From Methylobacterium radiodurans (GTDB taxonomy: Bacteria; Pseudomonadota; Alphaproteobacteria; Rhizobiales; Beijerinckiaceae), in assembly GCF_003173735.1 (NCBI RefSeq), contig NZ_CP029551.1, positions 1,057,001-1,121,000 on the forward strand: DNA of 64,000 nucleotides, in the 5' to 3' direction. This document shows, one piece after another, positions 16,868 through 24,662 of the stretch; positions within the stretch are counted from its first letter, which is position 1, and every line of letters starts with the position of its first letter. A program made the translations under genes and the position numbers. The notes beneath the pieces are model-generated. The model was not told the origin of the DNA. It made no database searches and saw only the letters and a list, made by a program, of their open reading frames with translations.

Positions 16868-18100
16868 ATGAGCATCGAGGATCTTCGGGGGGAGGTCGAG
16901 CGGCTGCGCCGGCGCGAGAGCGAGTTGCTGGCGGAGGTCGCCCGCCTGCGTGCCGGTCGGGAACCGCACGCACCTTCGACCGCCAGCGAGGCCGGCGTCG
17001 GGACCCTCAGGCCCGATCTGCTGTTCACCGCCGCCGACAAGACGCGGATGGCGATGATCGTCACCGACCCGAACCTCCCCGACAACCCCATCGTTTTCGC
17101 CAACCGCGCCTTCCTGGAACTCTCCGGCTACGCGGCGGAGGAGTTGATCGGACGCAACTGCCGCTTCCTCCAGGGTCCGGAGACCGACCCGGCCCACGTC
17201 GCCCGCATCCGGGATGCCATCGCGGCACGGCGGGACGTGGTCGTAGAGTTGTTGAACTACCGGCGCGACGGCAGCCCCTTCGTCAACGAACTCTACGTCA
17301 GCCCGGTCTTCGGCCCGCACGGCGAGCTGCTGTTCTTCTTCGGCAGCCAGCTCGACCTCACGCGTTTCCGTGAGCAGGAGGGCAACGCCGTCCGGCGGGG
17401 CGCCTCCTTCCGCAGCCTGCTGGAGGACGGCGATGCCGGGTTTTGCATCATCGAGATGCGGTTCGACGGGGAAGGCCGGGCCGAGGACTACCGCTTCGTC
17501 GAGGTCAACGCCGCCTTCGAGCGCCAATCCGGGCTCGCGAACGCCGAGGGCCGCTGGATGCGCGAGCTCGAACCCGAGCTTGAGCAGCACTGGTTCGACA
17601 CCTACGGCGAGGTCGCCCGCACGGGACGCGACGCGCGGTTCAGGGGCGCGGCGTCCCGGCTGGGGCGCGTGTTCGACGTGCATGCGGTGCGCATCGGCAG
17701 CCAGGTACAGAACCGGGTCGCCGTGCTGTTCGAGGACGCCACCGCCAGGCAGGAGGGCGAGGAGCGGCGGGAGGCCCGGAACCGCGACAACCTGGTCGAA
17801 CGCGACCTGGTCTGGCGGACGAGCCGCGACCTGCTCGTCGTCTGTGATCTCGACGGGAGTATCCGCGCCGTCGGCCCGGCCTGGACCGAGACGCTCGGCT
17901 GGCCGGCCGGCAGCCTCGTCGGGGTGCGTATCGACAGCCTCGTGCATGCGGACGACCAGGAGGCCGCGTCAAGCGCCTTCGAGATGTTGCGTGCCGGCCT
18001 GCCCCTCTCCGACCTGGACCTCCGCTTCAGGACGGCGGACGGCGGCCACCGCTGGATCTCGTGGAACGCCATCCCGCAGGGCGCGCCATGCGGCGACTAA
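16868..18100 (+). CDS. LOV-PAS blue-light sensor, 3' truncated
   Basis: 410-aa product: N-terminal coiled coil (IEDLRGEVERLRRRESELLA), then a LOV domain with the flavin-adduct cysteine motif GRNCRFLQG near residue 100, then two more PAS segments. The last breaks off inside its final strand (GGHRWISWNAIPQG) and ends in a short unrelated tail with a stop at 18100. Family members continue into a histidine kinase, which is missing. The break lies about 85 bases before an integrase start, so insertion or deletion by that element is the likely cause. It may survive as a light-sensing fragment without output. Confidence 0.8.
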   Translation: MSIEDLRGEVERLRRRESELLAEVARLRAGREPHAPSTASEAGVGTLRPDLLFTAADKTRMAMIVTDPNLPDNPIVFANRAFLELSGYAAEELIGRNCRFLQGPETDPAHVARIRDAIAARRDVVVELLNYRRDGSPFVNELYVSPVFGPHGELLFFFGSQLDLTRFREQEGNAVRRGASFRSLLEDGDAGFCIIEMRFDGEGRAEDYRFVEVNAAFERQSGLANAEGRWMRELEPELEQHWFDTYGEVARTGRDARFRGAASRLGRVFDVHAVRIGSQVQNRVAVLFEDATARQEGEERREARNRDNLVERDLVWRTSRDLLVVCDLDGSIRAVGPAWTETLGWPAGSLVGVRIDSLVHADDQEAASSAFEMLRAGLPLSDLDLRFRTADGGHRWISWNAIPQGAPCGD

Positions 18101-18184
18101 ACCGTTGTGGTTGCAGAAGCTGTTGGTTTTCAGGTGCTTGCTCCTCAGCGCGTGCTACACTCACGTGCTACAGGACCAGGTGTG

Positions 18185-19999
18185 ATGGGCCGCATGAAGT
18201 TCGTTCAACGCCGCGCTGGCCGTTACGAGTTTCGCTTCCCCCTGCCCGACGATCTCGCCGGCAAACCAGTCCCGCCTCCCTGGCCGGAGACGCTGACGGC
18301 TTTCGTCAATGCGCGGGCTGGGCGCTTCAAGACCGAGCTCGTCCGCTCGCTGCAAACCAATGACGGCCGGACCGCCGACCGACGCGTCCTAGCCCACATT
18401 GCCGAGGCGCACCGGCTCGTCGATCAAGCGCGGCGCTTCCTTCGCGACGGGCCGGCCGCTGGCATCAGCGCGGATCAGATCGCCGCTTTGGCGCGCGACC
18501 ACGAGATCCACCTCCTCGCCACGGATGAGACGATCCGGGCGAAAGGCGTCGGCCTCGACATGGCTCACGAGGATGGTCAAGGCCATCACGATGGGCTCGG
18601 CATGACGGCAGACGACCTGCACGCCTATCAGATTCTCGTCGATGAGCTGGATCGCCATACCCGGCAGCAAGCGGCGCAGATGCGAGCCGGCGAATCCACC
18701 AGCGCATTCGTCAACCGCGCGGTAGAGGCCCGAGGCGTCATCCTGTCACCGGACGATCCCGCTTGGCGGCAGCTCGAACTCGCCTTCGTCAAGGCTCAGC
18801 GCAGCGCCCTTGCCGGCATCCGGGCACGGCTCAATGGCGACGAGGTGCTGACTCCGGAGCGGCAACGTGAGACACGCAGCTTGGCGCTGACGGCGGCCTT
18901 GAGGCTGTGGGCGGAGGCGGGCGGCGCGGGCGCGAGGAAGCCTCAGCCATCGTCCGTCGCTGAGGCCGAGCGGGCCGCACGGCGCTTTGTCGAACTCCAC
19001 GGCGACCTGCCGATCACCGCCATTAGCAAGGCCCACGCCCGCGCCTTCCGCGATGCGCTGGTCCGGCTGCCGAAGGCGCTGCCCGCCCGCATCGGGCGGC
19101 TGCCGCTGCCGGAGTTGCTGAAGCAGGATCTCGGCCAGTACCCTCGGCGCAACGCGCAGACGGTTAACAAGACCTTGGCGCTACTCAGCGGCGTGCTGGC
19201 CCGCGCCGAACGCGATGGTCATTTCGAGGCGTTGCCGGCTTGGACGAACCCGTTCCACGTCGGCTTCGACGTCGCCCCGGCCGAGCGCGAACCCTATGAG
19301 CCTTTCAGCGCGGCCGAGTTACAACGCCTGTTCGCCTCGCCAGTCTACGCACAGGCTGAGCGTCCGCTTGGTGGTCAGGGTGAGGCGGCCTACTGGTTCC
19401 CGCTGATCGCCCTGTTCAGCGGTGCCCGGCGCACCGAGATAGCACAGCTCAAGGTCGGCGATGTCCGTCAGGGGGAGGCGGGCATCTGGTACATCGACAT
19501 CACCAACGAGGGTGCCGATCAGAACCTCAAGACTATGTCATCCGCCCGCTCGGTGCCGGTTCACCATGAACTAATCCGGCTCGGGCTGCTGGACGTGGTT
19601 GCGGCTCAGGCGAGGGTGCAGCCGCCGAGCGCGCCCCTCTGGCCGTCGTTTGCCCCACCCATCGATCCGAAGGTCAAGGCGTGGACGAAATGGTTCGGGC
19701 GCTACCTCGGCGTGCATGTCGTTGATAGCGCAGCCAAGACATTCCACTCGTTCAGGCACACCTTCAAGCGGGCATGCCGCGAGGCGGGCTTGAGCGAGGA
19801 GGTGCACAACGCACTGACTGGTCACGCGGGTGGCGGAGTCGGCCGCCGCTACGGCCGTGAGCGGCGAGCTGACGGAACTCTCGATTGCGGGATCTCGTTG
19901 GCTCGGTTGCAAATTGAAATTGATAAAGTCGGCTATCGCGACGTTGCGCTCCCGCGTCCTAACAGCGAGAGGATTAGATTCAAGCGCGCAGCAAACTGA
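18185..19999 (+). CDS. Tyrosine recombinase (phage-type integrase)
   Basis: 604-aa integrase with a long N-terminal region (MGRMKFVQRRAGRYEFRFPL resembles DUF6538-type heads) and a C-terminal catalytic domain. Catalytic residues are visible: Arg in LFSGARRTEIAQLKVGDV, His-x-x-Arg in FHSFRHTFKRA, His in LTGHAGGG and Tyr in GRRYGRE. It should mediate integration and excision of a mobile island. ATG 18185 (GTG 18182 also possible) is preferred to the start at 18107, which would add non-homologous residues. It sits between the truncated LOV gene and an attachment-like tRNA fragment. Confidence 0.88.
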   Translation: MGRMKFVQRRAGRYEFRFPLPDDLAGKPVPPPWPETLTAFVNARAGRFKTELVRSLQTNDGRTADRRVLAHIAEAHRLVDQARRFLRDGPAAGISADQIAALARDHEIHLLATDETIRAKGVGLDMAHEDGQGHHDGLGMTADDLHAYQILVDELDRHTRQQAAQMRAGESTSAFVNRAVEARGVILSPDDPAWRQLELAFVKAQRSALAGIRARLNGDEVLTPERQRETRSLALTAALRLWAEAGGAGARKPQPSSVAEAERAARRFVELHGDLPITAISKAHARAFRDALVRLPKALPARIGRLPLPELLKQDLGQYPRRNAQTVNKTLALLSGVLARAERDGHFEALPAWTNPFHVGFDVAPAEREPYEPFSAAELQRLFASPVYAQAERPLGGQGEAAYWFPLIALFSGARRTEIAQLKVGDVRQGEAGIWYIDITNEGADQNLKTMSSARSVPVHHELIRLGLLDVVAAQARVQPPSAPLWPSFAPPIDPKVKAWTKWFGRYLGVHVVDSAAKTFHSFRHTFKRACREAGLSEEVHNALTGHAGGGVGRRYGRERRADGTLDCGISLARLQIEIDKVGYRDVALPRPNSERIRFKRAAN

Positions 20000-20117
20000 A
20001 CATTACCCGAATTTACTATAATTCTGCTTGGTTTTCCTATTCAGAAACTCTTGTTCCCAACAATCAGGGTTGAGCTTTTCCTGGGCATCATCGCCTGCTA
20101 AATCGTTGTCCCACTGA

Positions 20118-20175
20118 AATCATTAGGTTTTCTAGGTCGGACCGGGGTACAAAGCCGGGTACAGACCTAATGATT
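20118..20175. repeat. 11-bp inverted repeat near integrase
   Basis: AATCATTAGGT (20118-20128) and ACCTAATGATT (20165-20175) are exact reverse complements 36 bases apart, in unusually AT-rich DNA. It may be a recombinase arm site, a transcript hairpin or element termini. The rest of 20000-20228 contains no gene. Confidence 0.5.
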
Positions 20176-20228
20176 CGGAAGATGGAACGACACGCTTCCC
20201 GCACCCCGACGTCACGGGTCAGATCGCT

Positions 20229-20477
20229 GGACCTCTCCAAGGCGTGAAGAACCGCCTGAGCGAATTCGCGCGTCAGTATGTCGATGATCCCGGGGTGAGC
20301 CCGAACCACAGCTGGCGGCATCGTTTCCGCACCGTCGCGACGAAGGTGGGCGTCGCCGGAAATGTCATTGATGCACTATGTGGTTAGTCACCCCGGAGTG
20401 TCGGTGAGCGTTATGGCAGCGTCTCGCTGAATGCGCGTGTGGAAGCCATCTTCCGGGTGCCGCGTATTGACATATGA
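20229..20477 (+). pseudogene. Second integrase, C-terminal remnant
   Basis: One frame reads a typical integrase end: VKNRLSEFARQYVDD, then HSWRHRFRTVATKVGV with the HxxR motif, an in-frame TAG at the expected Gly-His-Ser position, then RSVGERYGSVSLNARVEAI with the catalytic Tyr context. It ends TGA 20477. There is no N-terminal half. It lies 30 bases before a tRNA 3'-end-like sequence, as expected for an integrase at its own attachment site. Confidence 0.68.
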
Positions 20478-20507
20478 TCCAGTCCCTCGAAATTGACATA
20501 AACGGCT

Positions 20508-20540
20508 TGTCCAAGGGTTCGAATCCCTCCGTCTCCGCCA
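20508..20540 (+). other. tRNA 3'-end fragment, probable attachment site
   Basis: AGGGTTCGAATCCCT (20514-20528) has the T-loop core GGTTCGAATCC. CCGTCTCCGCCA follows, ending in an encoded CCA. No matching 5' acceptor strand (GGAGACG) or D/anticodon arms lie upstream, so this is only the last part of a tRNA, perhaps tRNA-Ser. Such duplicated 3' ends are left at one boundary when an element integrates into a tRNA gene. Confidence 0.6.
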
Positions 20541-20763
20541 CTCCTTCTCTCGTCCTACAAATCTCTGATTCGGAACGGCTTTTTCGCTCGCTGTTTTCAT
20601 ATTTGTCCCCGATTTGTCCCCGCGGAAGCTGGCGCCCGAAGGACCGGGTGGAGTACAGAGGGAAGAGATGCCGGCCGTCGTGACGGCGGCGGCTCGATAT
20701 TTCGTTCCTTCGAATCCCTGCGAATCGCGAAGTCACCTCCGCCGGCCGATGTCGGGTCAGGTC

Positions 20764-20787
20764 CCGCGACGGCGCTCCCCGTCGCGG
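20764..20787. terminator. Possible terminator of ubiquitin-like operon
   Basis: CCGCGACGG and CCGTCGCGG form a perfect 9-bp stem around a 6-base loop, 27 bases beyond the stop of the leftward DUF2235 gene. No T-run follows, so it may be a weak or Rho-assisted terminator. Confidence 0.4.
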
Positions 20788-20814
20788 CGCCCGGGCTGGA
20801 GCGGGATGCGTCGG

Positions 20815-21972
20815 TTAGCCGATCTGCGGTCCCTGCGCGGCGAGGAGCGCTCCGTCGGCTGCTCGGACAGACCCCGCCCGGCTGGCCGGATCGACCCCCA
20901 GCCGCTTCGACCACTCCGACAGATTCTGAGGTCGGTAGGCGGGGTTCGCACGCCATCGTTCGAAGACGCTTCCGTCGATGGTCTCGTTGATGCGGGAGGT
21001 CGTCTTCGTGGATCCGACCCTTGGCGGCGACCCCACCGGCCGATCGAAGGGACGTGCGATCATGCGGAGGGGAGCGGGCATGAACTGGGCATAGGAATCC
21101 GCGATCGGCGCCGTCGCATCCGACGCGTCGGTCTCGAAACCTGGGCGGAACCGGAGTCCAGCGAGCGCCGCCTTGTCCATCAGCCATTTCAGAGGCGCCT
21201 GGGCGAGGATGTCGCTCGGATAGCCTCCGCCCACGTTCGCATGTGCACCGACGAACCAGCGCTGTTCGACTTCGTCGAGCGACCGGGTCGGTCCTGCGGC
21301 CGGCGTCGTGTTCTCGATCGTGCGGGTCCAGAACGTTGGTTCGAAGGAACGGCGATGCTCGTCGAGGGCGAGCGCGTGGAAGGCACGCCTGTTCCAGCGA
21401 TAGAGGTGGGTGTCGAGGAAGCGATATCTGGCGATGCGCGACGACAGGCTCGACACTGGGCTGCCCATCGAGCCGACGGTATCGAACACGCCGACGAACT
21501 CGATGTCGGCGGCATGGCAGCAGGCGGCGACCCAACGCTCCTCAAGGCTCGACGGCGCGTTAGCAGGGGCGCCCAGGAGGGTTCTGATCGTCTTCTCGTT
21601 TCCGCGCCGGTAGCGGGCGTAGAGCTGCTCGAGCGAGAGCGGAGCTCCCGGGCGCAACACGCCGCACTTGGCGATCAGCCCCGAGAGGCTTCTGGCGGCA
21701 TAGGCGCCCCGGCTGAACCCGAAGATGAAGATCGCGTCGCTGGGCTCGTAGATCTGGACGAGCCAAGCGTAGGCATCGAGGATCTCGTCGTCCAGGCCGT
21801 GCCCTCCGACGCCGCCGCGCCACTTCTCGAGCAGGCGGGTGCCGACGCCCTGCCCGTAGTAGACATGCTGGTCCGGGGCCGCCGGGTCGCAGAGCGACTT
21901 GAGGCGCCAGACGTTCGTGTTGTTGCCGAGTGTATTCCAGGTGCCGTCGAGGAAGATGGCCAGCCGCTTCAT
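20815..21972 (-). CDS. DUF2235 alpha/beta-hydrolase (Tle-like), operon effector candidate
   Basis: 385-aa protein. It starts MKRLAIFLDGTWNTLGNNTN, a typical DUF2235 head, and contains the nucleophile elbow FIFGFSRGAYAAR with S87. FVGVFDTVGS and VGAHANVGGGYP follow, supplying the acid and histidine regions. DUF2235 is found in T6SS phospholipase effectors and uncharacterised hydrolases; the substrate here is unknown. It follows the DUF6527 gene by 80 bases on the same strand, so it is probably the last gene of the ubiquitin-like operon. No signal peptide or membrane segment is seen. ATG 21972 is preferred because the upstream extension overlaps the DUF6527 gene. Confidence 0.8.
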   Translation of the reverse strand: MKRLAIFLDGTWNTLGNNTNVWRLKSLCDPAAPDQHVYYGQGVGTRLLEKWRGGVGGHGLDDEILDAYAWLVQIYEPSDAIFIFGFSRGAYAARSLSGLIAKCGVLRPGAPLSLEQLYARYRRGNEKTIRTLLGAPANAPSSLEERWVAACCHAADIEFVGVFDTVGSMGSPVSSLSSRIARYRFLDTHLYRWNRRAFHALALDEHRRSFEPTFWTRTIENTTPAAGPTRSLDEVEQRWFVGAHANVGGGYPSDILAQAPLKWLMDKAALAGLRFRPGFETDASDATAPIADSYAQFMPAPLRMIARPFDRPVGSPPRVGSTKTTSRINETIDGSVFERWRANPAYRPQNLSEWSKRLGVDPASRAGSVRAADGALLAAQGPQIG

Positions 21973-22052
21973 GCCCCTGCTCTCCGGGAGGTTCGAGTTC
22001 GAGATCGCCGGGCGCGCCGACATGCAGCCGGCGCACCCAGACCTGGCATCGG

Positions 22053-22493
22053 CTAGAATCTGCGGGCCAGATACCGCTTCAGCCGTTCCAGGAGCCCGGT
22101 CTGCTTCTCCGGCGGAGGCGGTCCGGCCGGCGGGCTCGCGGCCGGCCCGGATCCGTAGTGACGGGCCTTCGCCGCAAGATCTCGCTCCCGCTCTGCGGCG
22201 ATCTGCTCGTCGCTCCAGGGGCCGGCCTCGATGACCTTGCCCTTCCGGATGACGTAGTGGGATCGGCAAGGCTGATGCCAGTTGCCGACGGACGGGTTCA
22301 GGCTGACCGTGTCGCCGTCGTAGGTCATGGACCAGTCCGTCGGCGTGAGGGGCGTGTAGACGTCGGTGCCGCAGCCGCAGCAGCAGCTGTGGGCGACCGT
22401 GCCGTACTCCATCGAGACGTAGAGCACTCCCGGATCTAGCCGATCCGGGAGTAGATCGACGAAGCGATGCTCGAGGCGCCGGTGCCGCGTCAT
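22053..22493 (-). CDS. DUF6527 zinc-binding protein of ubiquitin-like operon
   Basis: 146-aa protein with the DUF6527 pattern: HRFVDLLPDRLDPGVLYVS, a cysteine cluster HSCCCGCG (C37, C38, C39, C41), then TPLTPTDWSMTYDG, SVGNWHQPCRSHYVI (C76, H79). The Cys/His set should bind zinc. I recall this family being genetically linked to multi-ubiquitin and ThiF genes; a processing role is a possibility rather than something the sequence shows. Start and ThiF stop overlap by ATGA. The C-terminus (Pro-rich then LLERLKRYLARRF) is basic and probably flexible. Confidence 0.82.
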   Translation of the reverse strand: MTRHRRLEHRFVDLLPDRLDPGVLYVSMEYGTVAHSCCCGCGTDVYTPLTPTDWSMTYDGDTVSLNPSVGNWHQPCRSHYVIRKGKVIEAGPWSDEQIAAERERDLAAKARHYGSGPAASPPAGPPPPEKQTGLLERLKRYLARRF

Positions 22494-23674
22494 GCCGCCA
22501 CCTCGTTCACCAGCAGGTTGCCGTCGGTCGTGTAGGTGCTGTGGAGTTCGCCTTCGAAGTCCCGGTAGAACCCCTTGAGCTTTTTCCACTTCACGACCGC
22601 CATGATGGCGTTGAGCGCATTCAGGTCGGCGACCTGGATGTTCGATGCATAGACGTCTTCGTCGCCGCCGCCGGCGAAGGAGACGTGCCGCCCGATGCGA
22701 TCCCGTGCGCCGGGCGTGCTGGCGGTGACCCGGAGGATGCCGCCGAGCGTCCCGTCGACGAGTTCGAGCCCCATGCCGCAGTCGATGAACGACGCGCCGA
22801 TCTCCTCGAGCTTTTGCATGATCAGGCGTTTGGCCTCGCCGGAGTCGACGCAGATGAAGGCGAAGTCGATGCCGTCGAGCAGGTAGAGATTGGTTTCGTC
22901 GAGCGCGACCGAATGGGCCGAGATGCCGCGATGCATGTTCGAGTAGATGCCCGCGAAGTGGTCGACCTTCCTGGGGACCTCCCGCAGATCCTCGATCGAA
23001 GGCGCGCCGGGGGCCCGAAACGCGTTGTGCTGAAGGAAATCGTCGCCGTCGAAGAGGCGGATCTCCGAGACCGGCGTCTTCGCGACGAGATCCAGGACGT
23101 ATCCGCCCGAACCGCCGAGCCCGATGATCGCCACTTTGCCGCAGAGCTTCTCCGTGAGAGCGCCGATCCGGGCCCGGCCCGAGGCCGTCTCGATGTATCT
23201 GAAGACGCCCTCCTCGCCTTCGTCCTCGGGCGAGCGGTAGACTCGCGGGTCCGCCGTCGGATCGATCTGTAACGCCGGCCCGGAGAGGATGCCGGCGTAG
23301 GTCGCCATCTTCTCGAAGTAGTCGGCATAGCCGCCGTCGGGCTTGCTGGAGAAGGAGTGCCGGGACGCAAGACCGTGACCCCACCGCTGCGGGCAGCTCT
23401 GGTAGCGGATCGCATCGATGGGCCTGCCGGTCGCGTCGCAAGGGTAGTCGCCATCGAGATGGACGACGTGACCGTTCACTTCCGCATCCGGTCGGCGGGC
23501 GACGTCGCCCGCCAGAAGAAGGTTCGAGATGAGCGTGCCTCTGCGGATCCGCCGCTGCGCGTCCACGTACGGGACTTCGCGCATGACGAGGTACCCGCCG
23601 ACGATCTGGACGCAATAGCCTTCGTCGCGAAGACGCTTGAGGTCCGGACTAGCTCTGAACGGTGCGGGTGACAT
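22490..23674 (-). CDS. E1-like ThiF adenylating enzyme with N-terminal DUF6791-like domain
   Basis: 394-aa protein. Residues 1-165 form an N-terminal domain (HVVHLDGDYPCDATG with C79; YQSCPQRWGH with C94), DUF6791-like and possibly E2-like. The ThiF/E1 Rossmann domain follows: nucleotide loop IIGLGGSGGY (G185-G190), LFDGDDFLQHNAFR with the acidic and Asn/Arg positions of E1 enzymes, and FICVDSGEAKRLI. It should activate the C-terminus of the adjacent ubiquitin-like protein with ATP. No CxxC zinc pair of classical ThiF/MoeB is evident. It overlaps the upstream gene by 26 bases and the next by 4. Confidence 0.85.
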   Translation of the reverse strand: MSPAPFRASPDLKRLRDEGYCVQIVGGYLVMREVPYVDAQRRIRRGTLISNLLLAGDVARRPDAEVNGHVVHLDGDYPCDATGRPIDAIRYQSCPQRWGHGLASRHSFSSKPDGGYADYFEKMATYAGILSGPALQIDPTADPRVYRSPEDEGEEGVFRYIETASGRARIGALTEKLCGKVAIIGLGGSGGYVLDLVAKTPVSEIRLFDGDDFLQHNAFRAPGAPSIEDLREVPRKVDHFAGIYSNMHRGISAHSVALDETNLYLLDGIDFAFICVDSGEAKRLIMQKLEEIGASFIDCGMGLELVDGTLGGILRVTASTPGARDRIGRHVSFAGGGDEDVYASNIQVADLNALNAIMAVVKWKKLKGFYRDFEGELHSTYTTDGNLLVNEVAA

Positions 23675-24368
23675 TGAACCGGCTCCCGTTCTTGACGTCC
23701 ACGGCGCCGCCTGCCGTCAGGCTCCCGGCATGCGGCTCGGACGCCGCGCGCTGGTAGGTCATGGTGAACACGACGTTCGCCGCCGGGGCGGAGCCCGGGA
23801 ACGCGAGCCGCACGATCTGCTCGAACGTAACCCGGAAGCCGACGACCGTGTGGGGCCGGGCATTGACGATGATTTCGATCTCGGTCGGCGGCTTGCGCGC
23901 CACGACGAAGCGCTCGACGCCGGGTGCGGTGAGATCGAAGGTCTCGTCGGGCTCGATCAGCCGGTCGGTGCCGCCCGGAACATCGAGGAAAACCGCCTCG
24001 TCGGCGCCGGGCGCCGCCAAGGCATAGAGGTCGGCGCCGGCGATCTCGGGCTTGCCCCAGGTGATCCGGGCGTCCCGTACCACGAAGCGGAAGTCGCGGT
24101 CGGAGCGGAATGCGACGAAGCGCCCGACGCCGCGACCGCGCAGATCGAACGTCTCGTTGGAACGGACATTCTCGAAGTCGCCAGTCTGCAGGATCGCGAA
24201 CAGACTGAAGTCGTCGGGAGGGTGCAGTCCGGCCTCGCGGAGGATCAGGCTGCCCTCGGGGACGGGATCGGGGATCCGAAGCGGACGGAACTGCAGGTTC
24301 CCGTACGCCAGTTCGATGCGGTAGGTGTCGTGGCGGTCGTCGTGACCGCGGTCGGGAAGGGGAGGCAT
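23649..24368 (-). CDS. Multi-ubiquitin-like protein (three beta-grasp repeats)
   Basis: 239-aa protein with three consecutive ubiquitin-like segments: about 15-90 (YRIELAYGNLQFRPLRI to VAFRSDR), 92-157 (DFRFVVRDARITWGKPEIAG to ERFVVAR) and 160-239 (TEIEIIVNARPHTVVGFRVT to the end). This matches the bacterial multi-ubiquitin domain family. It ends FNVTRTVQS, so it lacks the Gly-Gly of ubiquitin. It heads the leftward operon; a GAAGGA site precedes ATG 24368. It is the presumed substrate of the downstream E1-like enzyme. The 24369-24662 stretch upstream holds no gene and should carry the promoter. Confidence 0.82.
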   Translation of the reverse strand: MPPLPDRGHDDRHDTYRIELAYGNLQFRPLRIPDPVPEGSLILREAGLHPPDDFSLFAILQTGDFENVRSNETFDLRGRGVGRFVAFRSDRDFRFVVRDARITWGKPEIAGADLYALAAPGADEAVFLDVPGGTDRLIEPDETFDLTAPGVERFVVARKPPTEIEIIVNARPHTVVGFRVTFEQIVRLAFPGSAPAANVVFTMTYQRAASEPHAGSLTAGGAVDVKNGSRFNVTRTVQS

Positions 24369-24662
24369 GATGTGATTCCTTCGAGGATGGGCCGGACGGC
24401 GTCCGGTCTCGAAGGATCAATCGAAGGGATTAGGCTTGACCGGTAAGCTCGGCCGCGGAAAATTTCATTCCGTCGTGTCGAAGGAGCGGGCTGCCGGCTG
24501 CGCGCCGGGGCCGGCGCAGCCATCGACGGATCGACCTCCGCTTCACCCCGACGGCGACGTGGATCGCACCCCGGTGCGCGCGCGTGGGGACCATCTGTCG
24601 ATGATGTCACCGATCTCCGAAGCCCGGCGACGAGACAGCCTCGCGGCCTCGGCGAATTCGGG

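Noticed and set aside
20388..20600. Reverse frame containing EWRRRRDSNPWTSR
   Set aside because: This is the well-known false translation across a tRNA 3' end, not a gene.
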